Shown here: piece after piece, positions 1 to 11,406 of the stretch
How positions within the stretch are numbered: the stretch's first letter is position 1
Layout: each line of letters begins with the position of its first letter
Origin: Tubulanus polymorphus
Lineage: Eukaryota > Nemertea > Palaeonemertea > Tubulaniformes > Tubulanidae
Length of the DNA: 64,000 bases
Assembly: GCF_964204645.1 (NCBI RefSeq)
Contig: NC_134026.1
Span: forward strand, 1,426,001 to 1,490,000
Direction: 5' to 3'
Notes under the pieces: model-generated
Database searches by the model: none
The model's input: only the letters and a program-made list of their open reading frames with translations
What the model was told of the DNA's origin: nothing
Program-made: the position numbers and the translations under genes

Positions 1-167
1 ATACCGACCAAAAACATCGCCGTTCTAAGAAACTTTAGGTGTAACCTTTTTCATTGTCGATAAAAAGCACTTCATGAAAATTTAATTCACTTGAAAAGTG
101 TTTGTCGATTGACTCAAGTTTTCAACATGTTACACTGACACAAGTTCAGTGTTTATTTTGTTCTTAC

Positions 168-631
168 CTCATTCCATACTGGATTCAATTCATCATCGAT
201 GACTTTTGTATCTTTCTTAACACCTATTTTAGAAAAATACAAGAAATGTGTTTATGTCTTTTTTCTATATTCAAACATCTGAGCCGGGCGGAGGGGTTTA
301 ATAAAATCATTCCATTGTGCCATGAATCCTTGGTACACTACAGTACTGGTGAAACATAAGACTGATGTTGAGATTCACCACTTCACCCAAACCCTCAAAA
401 ACTTCAAGGCTACTTCTTTTTCTTGAATTTTTCATTATAGAATTATTTCAAAATTCAAAGGAGATTTTTTTTTAAACAATTTTTTAAGTAATGTAACAGT
501 TCTTTAGTAGAACAAGAATTACACACACACAACTCACCCAGAAATTCAACTTGACAAAATGGATCACTTTTCCCAAATGTTTCGATATTTGGCAAGTTAG
601 AAGCACTCACGACATTTACTATAAGCGACAT
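168..631 (-). CDS. Ferlin family protein (dysferlin/myoferlin-like), first two coding exons, partial
   Basis: Two short exons read leftward. Exon 1 is 631-538 (ATG at 631), ending at a GTGAGT donor after 31 codons plus one base. Exon 2 is 223-168, after the acceptor CTAAAATAG, ending at GTAAGA. The frames join exactly. Together they encode about 50 residues of an N-terminal C2 domain: the opening MSLIVNVVSASNLP, then FGKSDPFCQVEFLG, then VKKDTKVIDDELNPVWNE. The pattern of an extreme N-terminal C2A, a short basic KK.TKVI strand and NPVWNE is characteristic of dysferlin and myoferlin. Ferlins are multi-C2, tail-anchored membrane proteins in Ca2+-dependent vesicle fusion and membrane repair. The remaining C2 domains lie beyond base 1; I could not identify a third exon in 1-160. 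Another C2 protein starting at its N-terminus is possible but less likely. It is head-to-head with CCDC142. Confidence 0.78.
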
Positions 632-1759
632 TTTAGCACAGTTTTTGAGAAATTATTCCGAATTATCTAAGAAAAATTATAGTATATCCATGATATTGGT
701 AAATGTATTGTACGTTCTTCTTGCAGAACTCCAGCTGTCCCACCCTGCCAGTGTGGCTTGATATAGGCTTCGTGTTTCGCCTCGCTGCTTACTTACAGTA
801 CTGCATAGAATGCGGAATGATTTGCATATATCCGCGGTAATATACTCGCGAGAATAGCCAATTCAAATTTAAATGAGCTCACTCGCATAGATGGCAGCAT
901 TAGCTAGACCATTTACCGAGCGAGCAGTACTGTCAGTGTCACACTACTGACAATTAGCTTTATCAAACGCATTTTAAACCAAGTTATCTCACATATTCTG
1001 AGTGTCACACATGCTAAACGACATCGAAAAAATACACATCCTTGTTTCCTGTCAACAGTTGCACTTAGAGATCTCTTTCCCTCAACATAAAGGAAAAATG
1101 TAAATTTTTTCAAAATTTCCGGGTTTTTCGTGGGCGCCGCCATTTTGTTCATCATGTGACCGTGTTCGCGCGCGGCATGACGGGTATTTTGATATTAATG
1201 GCTACCTATAGAAAAATTTCTGTGAAATTAAATGTGTGTTTTGACAACTGAAATATTCAACAACTGGTCGTTCTACCACGTAATCATCTCGCTCTTTCAT
1301 GCTTCCCTGAGACATTCTAATTTCAGGTAACTTTTGAACAACATCCATTGGTAAATGGGCCTATTTGTAACCAACGATCAATTAAAAGTGGTTTGTTTTT
1401 TTTACAGCCAGGCAGAGGAGCTAAAATAAATTCCAAATCAATTGATTCTTGAAAATATTGATGGTGTTCAATAGAAACCTGCCTGTGATTTTTGAGGACT
1501 CTTAACTGCACAGGGGCTCGTATCAGAGTTGTAGGTAATGTAAAAACGATAATCTGTTTATCCAATGTAGGCCTAATAGTTATTTTATATAGGGCCTACT
1601 CTTCATAGACATTTGATTAACGGATTATCGTTTTTACATTACCTACAACTCTGATACGAGCCCCTGTGCTTAACTGACAAGAGATCAAACAGGACAAAGT
1701 AATGAGATTCCTTTTCACTTTTAGAATTCTTAATAGAGAATGTATTTTTCTATTTCCAG
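632..1759. promoter_or_regulatory. Intergenic spacer between ferlin and CCDC142, probable bidirectional promoter region
   Basis: About 1.1 kb separates the divergent ferlin ATG (631) and the CCDC142 coding exon (acceptor at 1758-1759). A GC-richer patch at about 1120-1180 holds GCCGCCATTTTG (1136-1147), which on the minus strand reads like the YY1 core AAAATGGCGGC. At 884-901 the sequence CGCATAGATGGCAGCAT resembles the CTCF core. CCDC142 must have an upstream untranslated exon because its first coding exon starts with a 3' splice site, but I could not place that exon. No clear TATA box was seen. Confidence 0.4.
1509..1668. mobile_element. hAT-like foldback MITE, 160 bp, with 8-bp target-site duplication
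   Basis: The two ends are perfect inverted repeats of 46 bp (1509-1554 and 1623-1668), starting CACAGGGGCTCGTATCAGAG. They are flanked by the identical 8-mer CTTAACTG at 1501-1508 and 1669-1676. The 68-bp loop contains a smaller hairpin (GTAGGCCTA ... TAGGGCCTAC). An 8-bp duplication and CAGGG-type ends are the hallmark of hAT transposons. There is no coding capacity, so it is non-autonomous. Perfect arms and an intact duplication suggest a fairly recent insertion. It lies 83 bp upstream of the acceptor AG of the first CCDC142 coding exon. Confidence 0.88.
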
Positions 1760-1779
1760 GTAGTTTTGAAGATCTAAGT

Positions 1780-4700
1780 ATGGCCGGTCGAGGACCTTCG
1801 CTGCGATCAATTGGCAAAGTACATTCCGTAGAAACCGAGAATCCGCCGTTAACTTCGAGTCTTTCGCGAGACGAGGATATTTTACAAATATCGACGTTTG
1901 ATCCGGAAATCGCGCGCGAAACGACGAAATCGATGCAGAAAATTCTACGTATATGTAACCCGGGTAACCACGTGTGTTTACGCAATCAGGGAGGTAGCGA
2001 TTTTCTACACTGTAGACGAAGTATACGTTTAGGTAAAAATTATCTGGAATTGCGTAATTTAGTGCAAAAACGCTCGCGATTAGAGTTAATACGAGATTAC
2101 TGTTGTCGAATACAATCATTAGCCGCGTTTATTAAAGAATTACAAGGTCTCGTCGCCGAGGAGTACGTCACCTGGCAAAAAGTGACGGCCAGTTGTACGG
2201 ACGCCGAAATCGGCAAGTCGAATTTAGAGCATTTGCGACCGATCTGCGAGGATTTACGCTTGCAGATATTTCACTGGAACTCGGTTAAGCAGCATTTACA
2301 CCGCGACGTCTGGCTCGGCGCGAAACTCGCGACGCTCGGTCACGAGATGGAATTCGTGCGAATAACGTTCGAACGAATGGTGCACACGGCGTTGTGGTGG
2401 ACGAGTCGACTCGTGCAACTAGGCGTCGATATTTTCGCTCATATCGATATGTCTCGGCTGAGTCAGACGCAGATTTGGAACGTCATGCGCGGTATGGAAG
2501 AACTGAATTCGATTCTCGGTTTCATCAAGTCCAACCACATCCATCCATACGAATCCAGCGATTTACAGTCGAGTCTTTCGAAGAAAATCGAACTGCCGAA
2601 AGATTTCATCGCGTATAAATTCCACGCGCAACAATCGAACGACCTCGCGTATATTATGCATCCGAATAATTTGAAATCGATCACGTTTTCGAAACTTTTG
2701 CATTCGATCGCGGAGACGCACGCTCGATTCGTCGCTGATACCGCCTATCGATTCTTCTTTCACAACGACGAGTTTCTGACGTTGCTCAAATCGTCGAAAA
2801 TTCACGATTATTCGTGGTCGGTTTTCAGTAAAAGCGATTCGGCGTTGTCGACGACGCAGCAGCCGCAGCTGCAGCATCAGGTGCCGTCTGATACGTCCGA
2901 TTATCACAGCTGCACCGGCAGTCGCACCAGCTTAAGCGATACGTTCCTGAAAGTCGGAGATCTTCGCGCGCCTGATCTGTCGATGCAGTCCGGACCGCTG
3001 TTAGAATTCATGGCGAAAGAAACCGAGTTCACCGTTCAATTTTTGAACATCGTCTTTCAGTCGACGAATCATCTGGTGAAAAAAGGCAACCCGTTAACGG
3101 CTCACGGACGCGTGCACGCCGAACGACCATTCAACAAATCGAAATCAACGGTTCCGACTTCGAGCAGTTCGCAAACTACCGCCGTACCTCCGCCCGGCCC
3201 GAAACGACGAAAAACTGTCTCGTGGGGCGATAACGCTGATTCAAACGTTAAAGCGCACCTCGTGCAGCGTTACTGGGACATGTTGTGGCATAGTTTCGGT
3301 AATCATCTTCAAGACATGTTGTTCTCTCATTCGTGGGGACCGGTCGATTTCACCGAGAAAATGTTCGGTAATATTGATTACTGTCAGGCGACTGTTATCA
3401 TCATGGCTGTACAGATGGTGAAACAGGTATCGTATAAAGGTACGTTTCATCGTAGAAAGTGGAGATTGGCAATTTAACTTTTCATGAAACTGGTATAACT
3501 TTATTTTCTGCTCTAATTCCTCCAACTCTTTCCTTATATTTTTACATGCGCTAGGGCTTATGTGAAATAAGCCAGTCAGAATTGAGTTATCGGCATAATA
3601 ACAATAACTAAGATAATTTTGAGCTGGTATAAAATCTTCGTCCTAATTTTTATCCGCAGGTCAAAAGAATCTCATTTCACACCATGAACCATGAAATTTA
3701 TATTTTCCTAGTAGTAGATAGATATTTTTCTGTTTCAGATCTATTTCCCGCCGCTTGTATTCCACATTTGTTAGTTGTAGCCAAACGGATGCAAGCACAT
3801 GCTGCTTTCACTGCTTGGGATATAGGTAAGAGAATGTCCTCCAACTCTCGGTTAAAGTGAAAAAGACCACTTATCTTTATAAAGGACGCGTGGAAATGGA
3901 TAGTAATTCTATTTTCTGTACCACTCTCAACTACCTCTCAGAGTGGTTTACATACTTGATAATGACATTAATGTTTTATGTAATGGAATTAATAATTGAA
4001 TAAAACATTAGCAGAAAATAATGCTCATCAAAATGATCAGTCTTAGAAAATCAGTTTCCCCGGAAAGATTCATGACTGTTTTGTAGTTAGTTATAGGAGA
4101 TAATGTATGATTTGTTTCATTCAGGTATTGGAGAATGTCTCGCCAGTTCAGTAGTCGATCATTGTTATCCCACTCCACTCGTAAATGCTGAATTTTGTAC
4201 GAAAACGGGTAAAAAACTGCGAGATAGTTTCCAGCCGATGTCCATGTCGCTTCAAATGATTCAACAATGTATAGACGATGCCACGGATAGAGGTTTGTAA
4301 CGCTGTGCGGCAGACAGTCATTGTTTGAATCACGAATCGTGTATTTACGTAAACCTTCTGTTATGATAAATTGACTATGTTTTTTCTATGGTTGAACGTA
4401 TAACGTTTAAACAGCTGACGACGTTTTGTTTATTCTATTTTAGGGGCGAGCGTCGGTAAAGTGATGATATCTCGTATGATTCAACTTCCATTGCTTCTAC
4501 CGGTGATGTTGCGAATTTTGAAATCGAGCGAGAACGCGTTACAGTGGTGTACGAATAAATCACATGGCTTCCTCAGCACACATTCCATTGGTCCATTCCT
4601 GTTAATCACTCAGAGTGATTTGAAAGTACGTAATTCAACAAATGACGATACGGTAGACTGTTTACCGGTAACTCGAACGCTTTCACTTAACTCCTACACG

Positions 4701-7700
4701 AATCACAACAAAATGTGAATCAAATTCCATTGTTTAACTCTATAATATTGCCTCTACTGGTCCAAATTGATTGAGTTAAAAGAGTACTGTGTTACCGGTA
4801 GACTGGTATTAATCTCAGTATTTCAAAGTTAATGACAGCAGAACCCACATCAGTTGATGATTTAAAAATTCATTCTGACTAAAGTTCCTCATCAGAGATA
4901 CAAAAATGAAAAGTCTACTGTATGTTTACGCTTCAGAACTGAATGTATAATTCTATTATTTGGTTGTATTTAGTTTCTGAGTGATGAAGTTTCAACAGCT
5001 GTTCATATGACGCAGAATCTCTGCGATTCTAAAGGTAGCAGATTGGTGCACGTAGATAGTTTGATGCAAACCGAACTACGAGATGTTTGGCAAGATTTAA
5101 GCGATCTTAGCGGCAGTTTACAGGTAAAACGATCATCCAATATTTCACCATCTTAAAGCAATTCTCTCTGTGAAGTTGAATACTTCAGTGATATTATCTG
5201 CTGCTCATTTTACCTCAAAATAATTCTTTAAGAAAGATAAAATACAATATAAACTTTTAGAACTTTGAAGTCACGAATTAAAAAGATTTTTCAAGCAAGC
5301 AATGCCCCTTACTCCTAACAACCTCAAGCTTTCAAGGTAACCGCACTTTGCCCATGGGCAATTTATTTTACCTAGCGATTATCTGGAGCGTGTATGAAAC
5401 AACTCTCCGAAGAGATCAGCGACACGGCGACTGAATTTTTCTCCGATGCAATGCCAACCGGAAAAATTTGGAGACAGAAAAACAATCAAGGTACGACATG
5501 GTCATCAATACGGGCATTTCAATCCATCTAATTCTCACTTGTTATGTAGATGTAATATTTCTACAGAAACTCCCTAAAGAACTACGTCTACTGGGGTCAG
5601 ATTGATGGTGGGAAAAAAATGTGAAAAATCCCTTTATTTTGTTGTGAAAAATAACATGATTTATGCCAATTGTGAAGATGTGAAAAATTGCTAAGATCCC
5701 AGAGTTCATCAATCTGACCCCTGCGCGTAACAAAAATAGCGTTTTCAACATGCAGTTCTGGATCCGGTTCCACAGTTGTGAGTTAGAGTTAACTCTGAGT
5801 TAAAGTTAGTTCATTTTCAATGTTTTAACTCTTAGAGTCAAATTTAACTCAGAACTGTGGAACTGGGTTCTGTGTATTATCAACGATAAGGCAGATTTTA
5901 TCGATTATATAAACATGTGTTTCAGAAGGAGATGGTTTTATTGATACGGAGGGTAATGACGTGTCCAGTTGTTTTTCACCTCCGACACACACTCCAATAT
6001 TTATCTCTATATTTATCTCCTTGTATTCATGAGAATTAGTTTAGATTCCCAAAAATTAAAGTTGTGTACGTAGTTCGCTTTCGTGAAGTCCAAATTGTGA
6101 CACTAGTTCATATCCTATCTTATCGGCGCACATTCATATTCATTGTCACCTTCTGAAAAAGTCAGTGTAAAAAAAAAAGTCGATGCTATATATGGTAATT
6201 GTAGACCTGTAGACATCTCCGTGGTACACATTGTTGAAGTTCTTCCGCAATTAAGGGTGTATTAAAAAGTTTCATGTAGAAATAGTAGTAATCTGCTCTC
6301 TGAAACCTTGATTTCATCTGTTCATGCTGGTTTTACTATAGGCTTTTAAAAACTATAGATCTCTATTCATATGTCGGGCTCGATTGCATTCATAATCAGT
6401 CAATTCACTTCATAAAGTAGATGTGTACAACTTTGCTGATTGTCAAGCCACAAGTACGCAACCAAATCTTTGACGCCCTCCCCAGTGGATGCATATGTTC
6501 TTCATGAATGGTCATTTACTCCTCGTGTCTCGCTTGAAAACAATTACACATTTCCGATGACGAAAACCTCAGTAGATCCCCATATTGTCTCTATGGCTCC
6601 ATTCATATAATTTAATCATTACTTAGTTTAGTAATTTTGATGATTGACTAATGAAATAGCTTATCAGGCGGTGGCCACTGACCTGGCAAATTCAGGAAAA
6701 TTTGAGAAAAAATTTCGCGAAATTCAGATAATATTGACCACTTGTTTTTCTTATGGATACGTGATTCGATGAAAAATGAATGAATTGTAACATTCAATCA
6801 GTGGAAAGTGGCGCCACCCTGATTATGTGCTTTAGTAATAATACTCAAGTATTCTAAATTGTATTTTTTCATTACAGAATTTCCGACTGAGGCGAATGAA
6901 TACGTTCGACACGGTTTAAACGCTATTTTAGAGCCGGTTATAGCCGGCGCAGAAAAACTAAAGGTCACATCACAACTCGGCGTCATTTCGGTAGCCGTTT
7001 CTAAAATGTGCGAAGCGTGGACAGATTTTATACTGAAGGAAAGAATTAGGTTCAGGTATGTAAAGCTAGTACGTACATGATAAACCCTTTCAGTGCAGTG
7101 TATAAATCAGTAATGGACTGTACTAAGTACACCACGTATTAGTAACTAACAATGTACCGAAGAGCTGTACGTCCGTTATTCAACACACTGGGGTGGAATT
7201 TTTCAAAACTTGCAAATCATCTCCAACACTAAGGTATTGATTAGTCAACACTGAAAAAAGGGTTAATGACTACCAGAAATCTTTGCTTTTTATGCAAAAT
7301 GGGATCTCAATTTGCTCTTTTTCAATAAACACCATATTGCTTGCCAGTTCAGACTTGATGGAGGATTGTAAAACTGCATTTGAAATTTCCAATTATGCAC
7401 TTCGATTGAAAAAGAAAATTATGTAAATTTCAATTGCAAAATGAAACCCCCTGTTCTGTTCCCGGTAGGTTGGACACTTTAAGATGATGGCTATTTTAAG
7501 ATGATGATAAGACTACGATATGTTTATATGATGGTTATATTATTTTCTATTGCAGTCTTCACGGCGCGTGTCAACTGAAAATTGATTTCGATTACGTCAT
7601 CTCATGGCTCGACTCTTACATAGAAAATACCGAGGTCAAGCAGAGTGTTCTTTCTCTGGACGTTTTCAAATACTTGGACGGTATTACGCAATTACTCATG

Positions 7701-8284
7701 AAACAACCGCCCAGAATCGGGAAAATGACCGAAGAAAAGGGTACGTTTTAGCAACATAAATCGTCAGGTTGGCCACTTAACTAGAAATCAAGGTAGAGTC
7801 AGGGAAATTTCTTTTCTTAAACAAAGTCAGGGAATATTCGGGGAATATTGTAAGAAAAAAGTTGAAAATCAGGGAAAACGTCTGTGAAATTTGTTAAGAT
7901 TATATCTTGCGTATTGGACTGTGTTAATTGATTGGATTAAGAAAAAGAACATACATGTCAGGAAATAGTCGCGATCGAAGCAAATGAAAGTGGCCACCGT
8001 GACCGTATTATCTGAAAATAATTGATGATTTAGAACACATAGATATGCGGAGTAGCCGTTGGCTATCTAACAATGGTTCTATTCTATTTGTAGCGACCGA
8101 CTATAGTCCGAGTACAATCACAGAGCAGTCGTCTATATCACAAACCTCCGATGTAGCGAGCAATAAAATGGATGACTTGGACACAAGTTCGTGTCTGGTA
8201 AAGAACGTTGATGATTGGTTGAGTCTACGGGTACAAGGTGGCTCGAGATCGTGGAAGATCGCTACGTGTTTTAACGCGTCGTGA
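1780..8284 (+). CDS. CCDC142: CCDC142, coiled-coil domain-containing protein 142 ortholog
   Basis: Coding exons: 1780-3439, 3739-3825, 4125-4292, 4444-4625, 4974-5123, 5376-5490, 6878-7055, 7556-7740 and 8094-8284 (stop TGA). All junctions are GT..AG and keep frame, giving about 971 aa. I start at MAGRGPSLRS (1780) because the upstream in-frame ATG lies before a 3' splice site at 1758-1759. The C-terminal half carries the conserved CCDC142 region. I recognise YKDLFPAACIPHLLVVAKR (start of exon 2), the MPTGKIWRQ segment, an ILEPV...QLGVISVAVSKM helix, RFSLHGACQLKIDFDYV, and a closing DDWLSLR...SW segment matching the end of the vertebrate protein. The large first exon (about 550 aa) is helical, with a Ser/Gln-rich linker near residues 370-400. 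Molecular function is not established; the domain is a family of unknown role. No signal peptide or membrane segment is seen. Introns carry short transposons and a possible 27-nt cassette exon. Confidence 0.85.
5926..5952 (+). other. CCDC142: Candidate in-frame 27-nt cassette exon of CCDC142
   Basis: Between the exons ending at 5490 and starting at 6878, the acceptor TGTGTTTCAG is followed by 27 nt and the donor GTAATG. Inclusion keeps frame (phase 1 in, phase 1 out) and adds nine acidic residues, EGDGFIDTE, between KNNQ and EFPTEANEY. It may be alternatively used or may be chance; no transcript data can be seen from sequence. Confidence 0.35.
6665..6821. mobile_element. Intronic MITE, GTGGCCAC family
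   Basis: It starts CAGGCGGTGGCCACTGACCT and ends with the approximate inverted match ...GTGGCGCCACCCTG. Flanks CTTAT and ATTAT agree at 4 of 5 bases, fitting a 5-bp target duplication. The interior has the family's motif of repeated 'gggaaaattt'-like A/T-rich strings. It lies in the CCDC142 intron before the exon at 6878. Confidence 0.55.
7765..8001. mobile_element. Intronic MITE, GTGGCCAC family, second copy
   Basis: It begins CAGGTTGGCCACTTAACTAG and ends GTGGCCACCGTG in inverted orientation. Flanks ATCGT and ACCGT agree at 4 of 5. Internal strings TCAGGGAAATTTC and TCAGGGAAAACG resemble the copies at 6665 and 45412. It sits in the last CCDC142 intron. Confidence 0.5.
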
Positions 8285-10843
8285 CAATGCCTTCCGTGTA
8301 TAGGTAATGTTTAGTGTACTTAACATGGTGAATTCAAATATTCAGTCAACTCTGCTACTAAGGTATATTTGTACCCTATTATTATGGATGAACTTGACTA
8401 GCTGTTGGAACTAATAATCGAAGACACTGTAGTTCAATCTCACGCATTTTCATCAGTGTCTTGAAACTAGGTCCGAACTACAGCGACTTCGTTCAATCAC
8501 GATTAACTATCTTCAGACTGTTAATTGGACTAACACTTTGTTCACTATTGGTCTACTAGCTATGAGAACCGAAGTTCTCTGAGCCTCTCCAGTTGGGACA
8601 AAAGTGGTCATGAAGTCTGGACTTAGTTCGTAAGATTGACAAAGAATCAAAATTGGCTTATTTTCTGAAATTTAAGCCTTTTACAGAAGATTGTATGTAC
8701 AACATTCGAAATCTGAATTCCTATTTCAGCAGAGTTTACTGTATATATGATGCACATCTTAGTCTTCTATTCTCTAGATGAGAATCTAAAAACATACATA
8801 TCATCAGATTGATAAATGTGATAAAGGGTCGAATGAAAGAGATAATGTTCGATAGATCAGTGTTCGGATTTATGCTTAGTGAGCTTCAGACCGATTCACA
8901 AAGCAATAAATCGTCATAGGGACCAAATATGTATCTATGATCGATAAATGGCTTGATGGCAATGCTCCGTAGACAGTATTATCAGTATTGTCATATATAA
9001 AACATCTATTCATTCATGTCGTTCGTCCAAGTATAATTCATATCAATATAACAATCTAGGCATAAAATATTGAGATGTTATTCATTTATATATATATATA
9101 TATGTATGGACAACGCAATTGTTTTTAAAATAACTTTGCATTGTCAATAATTAGAATAATTAACACAGTCACTGCTGACTACAAGACCCCCACTTGCAAC
9201 TACTAGCTATCTCAAAGCTAAACCTTCTTATATTTGCACCGGAGCAGGGATTCGAACCTGATGGCATTGACGTAAACAAACAACGCTTCGTTCTAAATGC
9301 TCATTAGTCAATTTTGAAAATGGCTGATTATGTACTGGCTCTATTGCCAATTAGGGAGATACTCACAGCCTGAACAGGGGGCAGCAGGGTATTACCACGG
9401 AGGCAGTGAATGTGTTAATGATGTATGTATTGTTCGGGATGACGGTAAATTACTTCATCTTCATTTAATTCTTATACACAGAACAAAAAAACGTAGTATA
9501 GATACATATAATGTGAAATAATGCAATGCACCGTTTCTATGCCAGTATAATCATGATGCAATAAAGAATATTATCAAGACGTTTAATAGAAATATGTATC
9601 TGAAAACAGTGCATCCTATTGATGTGTTTCAACATATATTTGTGACAGGAAAACAGCTTCCATTTGGTAAAAATATTGTCTCATCGATGTAAAAAAAAGG
9701 TTTTTGTTCAATGCTCAGCTTGTATTAGAAAAAACCCGAATCAATTATAGGGGTTACCTTTCAAAAAAACTGGGTGATTAGTTTTCATCTATTATAATGG
9801 AGGTTTTGGAAACCGAAGAGATATATTTATTTTGTGTGGTATAAAACTGGTATAATCAATGATTTTTGTTGTCAAACAGCGTAGAATACGTATTATACCC
9901 CTCGGTATCGACATATCATATCATATTGTTATATATTTCTTATTGAACTTAAAGTTAACTTGGAAAAAAATATGAAATATTGATGTGATACATGTATTGC
10001 CAAATAATAAGTACTTAAGATATAGTAAACTATTAAATGATAATTTACTCAATTGTTGGAGTAATATATTTATAAAGTATACAAGACAATATGATATTTT
10101 TCATGCCGCCACCACTATCAGCTGCGTCAGGGTTACTTCTGAGATTATTACAGAGTTTTTACATTGAAAAAAGAAAAATGAATGAATAATGCAAGCAAAT
10201 TTTTCCGATTAATATGCGGAGAAAGAAAAAACTATTTGTTAATTTTCGCTACAAAAAATTCTATTTTCAGCCCGGCAGGTGTATTGGTGTTAGGGTCTCC
10301 CAGAGATTTTAGTGTGTGTACCAAAATTTGGCAAAATATTTAATGTAATCATAGATCTTTAAGGTGGTTGCAGGTTAGGCTGACCTACCCCCGCCTTTAG
10401 TTCAGAGAGACAAGTTGTCAATTCAAACCCGGTTAAGACGTGTGCTTGCCTAGTTACTTAATACATAGTTCATCAAACCTTACCTTAAATCCGCTCCTAC
10501 TGAATAAATGTGATCGATATCATATTAGTAGTGACGAGTTCTATGTTGCTGTTATATATTGATATATTGAATTTAAAACGATGTTGAGGTTTTTATTAAG
10601 TAAATTTTATCCGTTTAATATGTATATATATATATATATCTATATATTGCGATGTTAATTATGATCACACTCTAACTGAACAGAGCAATATGAACTGTGA
10701 ACATTGTTATTAGTATATATAGGGTATATTGTTATTGTTTGTTGGTGAAGTTTGAAGTATTATATTCTGTAAGCGTATTTCCCCTTTGGTATTTAAGAAT
10801 GTGCGAACGAAGTAGATGAAAGATATTTCTGCTGGACACGCTG
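8285..10843. other. Intergenic DNA downstream of CCDC142
   Basis: No convincing gene. It probably includes the CCDC142 3' UTR; AATAAA-type signals occur at about 8905 and 9561, but none is decisive. (TA)n tracts lie at about 9087-9103 and 10621-10648. At about 9236-9270 the minus strand holds GGTTCGAATCCC, a B-box-like tRNA fragment without a visible A box, perhaps a decayed SINE. Small ORFs here look random. Confidence 0.5.
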
Positions 10844-11101
10844 CAGGGTCCGATCTAAACACTTGTCCGATTGCCCGGGATAAGTATATTCTCATCAGGG
10901 CAAGTAGGTTATCATTATCGCTTGTCCGCTGGGCTAGTGCAGTTTTACGTCACAAAGCTATTTTCCCAATCAATACAACGGATTATAGTGCCACCAATCG
11001 GACTGCCTGTGAAGGGCAAGTATTTTTTGGAGGGGGCAAGCGAAATTTCAGATATGCTTGCCCCGCGGGAAAGTGGCTTTCATTCCTTAGATCGGACCCT
11101 G
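10844..11101. mobile_element. MITE, 258 bp, CAGGGTCCGATCTAA ends, 5-bp target duplication
   Basis: The 15-bp ends CAGGGTCCGATCTAA and TTAGATCGGACCCTG are perfect inverted repeats. They are flanked by direct CGCTG at 10839-10843 and 11102-11106. Inside are repeated 'cttgtccg/ggcaag' strings and no long coding frame of interest. CAGGG ends suggest hAT-related ancestry, but a 5-bp rather than 8-bp duplication makes the superfamily uncertain. Confidence 0.82.
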
Positions 11102-11132
11102 CGCTGTTGTGAATTTTTGGGCGAAATTCTCT

Positions 11133-11406
11133 CAGAGGCGGATCCAGGGAGCCTGACGTTAGGTACTTAAAAAAATTCCTAAATGCCCTTCTCGAAGAGA
11201 GAAAAAAAAATTCAAAACGTCTTCAGAAACTTATTAAGTTGTATGAGGCAAAATGTCCTGAGTACAGTTCCTAGTACTGTGCAACGCTATTTCCAATGAA
11301 TTTTTAGGTTGGGTTTGAGGCTCTTGCCATCCAAACTACTATTCATCAGGAATCTGAATTCACTAGTTTATGCCCTGTATTTCAAAATTGGACCCTGGAA
11401 CCGCCG
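11133..11406. mobile_element. Degenerate MITE-like repeat with CAGRGGCGGATCCAGG-type ends
   Basis: The left end CAGAGGCGGATCCAGGG and the right end CCCTGGAACCGCCGCCAG are imperfect inverted matches. The left end resembles the better-preserved element at 16330. There is no clean target duplication, so boundaries are approximate. Confidence 0.4.

Noticed and set aside
1702-1779. Upstream in-frame ATG of CCDC142 at 1702
   Set aside because: It lies 5' of the splice acceptor at 1758-1759, so it would be intronic.
1617-2907. Minus-strand and alternate-frame ORFs of 73-129 codons across CCDC142 exon 1
   Set aside because: They overlap a strongly supported coding exon in its shadow frames and have no domains.
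9236-9270. Possible tRNA gene on the minus strand (GGTTCGAATCCC)
   Set aside because: Only the T-arm is visible; no A box, anticodon arm or acceptor pairing could be built.
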